Shown here: in pieces, positions 63,510 to 64,000 of the stretch
Position numbering within the stretch: position 1 is the first letter of the stretch
How the letters are laid out: each line of letters opens with the position of its first letter
DNA from: Erodium maritimum
Lineage: Eukaryota > Streptophyta > Magnoliopsida > Geraniales > Geraniaceae
DNA: 64,000 nt
Assembly: GCA_963921825.1 (NCBI GenBank)
Contig: OY997594.1
Span: 55,661,675-55,725,674, forward strand
Reading direction: 5' to 3'
Translations under genes and position numbers: made by a program
Notes under the pieces: generated by a model
Seen by the model: the letters and a program-made list of their open reading frames with translations, nothing else
What the model was told of the DNA's origin: nothing
Databases searched by the model: none

Positions 63510-64000
63510 TATTATCAATTAAATAATTAATTAATATTATTTTTAATTAATTAATTATGCTTATAATTTTAATTAATTCCGTTTTTAATTTAAAGAATCT
63601 GATTTTATTTAAAAAATTAGTTTATTTCTTATTTTTATGTGTTTATTTATTTTCTTTAACTTTTTAAATTTTCATTGAGTCTTGTTTTTTTCTTCATTAT
63701 TCTGTTTTTAATATTAATATATTTCTTTACTTTTTATTAATTCTTTTTCAATTTTATTAAACATTTTTCTAAAAATTAATTAATAGTTCCAAAATTCATA
63801 CAAGGTATTGATAGAAACATTTTATTGTTGAACGACAAAATTAAAAAAAAAATGTAGATCTGAGATCCCTCGCCACAACTCCGGCCATCAACAACAATGA
63901 CACCCATGAAATTTTCAATCCCCGTTCATCTATCCTTGTAAATTCCCCAAAAAACGAAATCCAAAATACAAAAAAAAAAACTCAGAAGCAGATTCTGGGT
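63510..64000. other. AT-rich end of window
   Basis: Runs of A/T such as 'ttaattaattaat' with no feature recognised. Confidence 0.6.

Overview
This window is plant nuclear DNA, most likely from a eudicot. The main reasons are a multi-exon nuclear gene for a plastid starch synthase III, a nuclear gene for the chloroplast ATP synthase gamma subunit with a transit peptide, a plant-only S40 gene, and a dense nest of plant-type retrotransposons. No bacterial operons, CRISPR arrays or phage genes were seen. Genes are few (three intact, two decayed fragments) and well over half of the window is transposon-derived or unassigned.

Layout. 1-8052: a pile-up of 2.1-2.7 kb LTR pieces from one retrotransposon family in both orientations, including a giant inverted repeat (599-2724 against 3008-5122). 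8081-8629: a 5'-truncated LINE with a 12-bp target duplication. 9616-10191: an S40 (DUF584) gene on the minus strand. 13118-26966: starch synthase III (SS3) on the minus strand, for which 16 exons could be joined into one frame of 1,145 codons. Three introns carry retroelements: a LINE tail plus LTR, a copia-like solo LTR plus a Tat/Athila-like LTR, and a small non-autonomous LTR element. 27818-28610: a foldback-type inverted duplication. 29244-30281: a coding-deleted LINE derivative. 30746-39465: a LINE with an RRM-type ORF1, itself split by a 6.7 kb LTR retrotransposon at 31776-38486. 41286-42395: intronless ATPC1 on the minus strand. 44404-49127: a second LINE whose ORF1 is split by a solo LTR at 46415-49012. 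49480-51242: a PIF/Harbinger transposase fragment and a 330-bp TRIM element. 53914-54100: a receptor-kinase fragment. 54649-55212: a 3 x 190 bp tandem repeat. 57855-58290: the first two exons of a glycerol kinase gene, broken by a 1-nt deletion. 58908-60340: a LINE-like element. 60520-63504: another solo LTR. The end of the window is AT-rich.

How it fits together. SS3 and ATPC1 both act in the plastid (starch building and photosynthetic ATP supply), but they lie about 14 kb apart and nothing here suggests joint control. The window is mostly a record of transposition. Insertions were called where target-site duplications could be read: ACTGG, ATTCT, CCAAC, GAAAA, AAAAC, a 12-mer, a 16-mer and two imperfect longer ones. 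The dominant family has long LTRs of 2.6-3.0 kb that start TGTAA and end GTGACA, with an initiator-Met tRNA primer site. This fits a Tekay/Del-like chromovirus, although no polymerase remains to prove it. I found no convincing new multi-gene system. The strongest open questions are the two long inverted repeats (possible hairpin-RNA sources), the G-box-rich LTR inside SS3, and the minisatellites that differ from copy to copy inside the LTR family.
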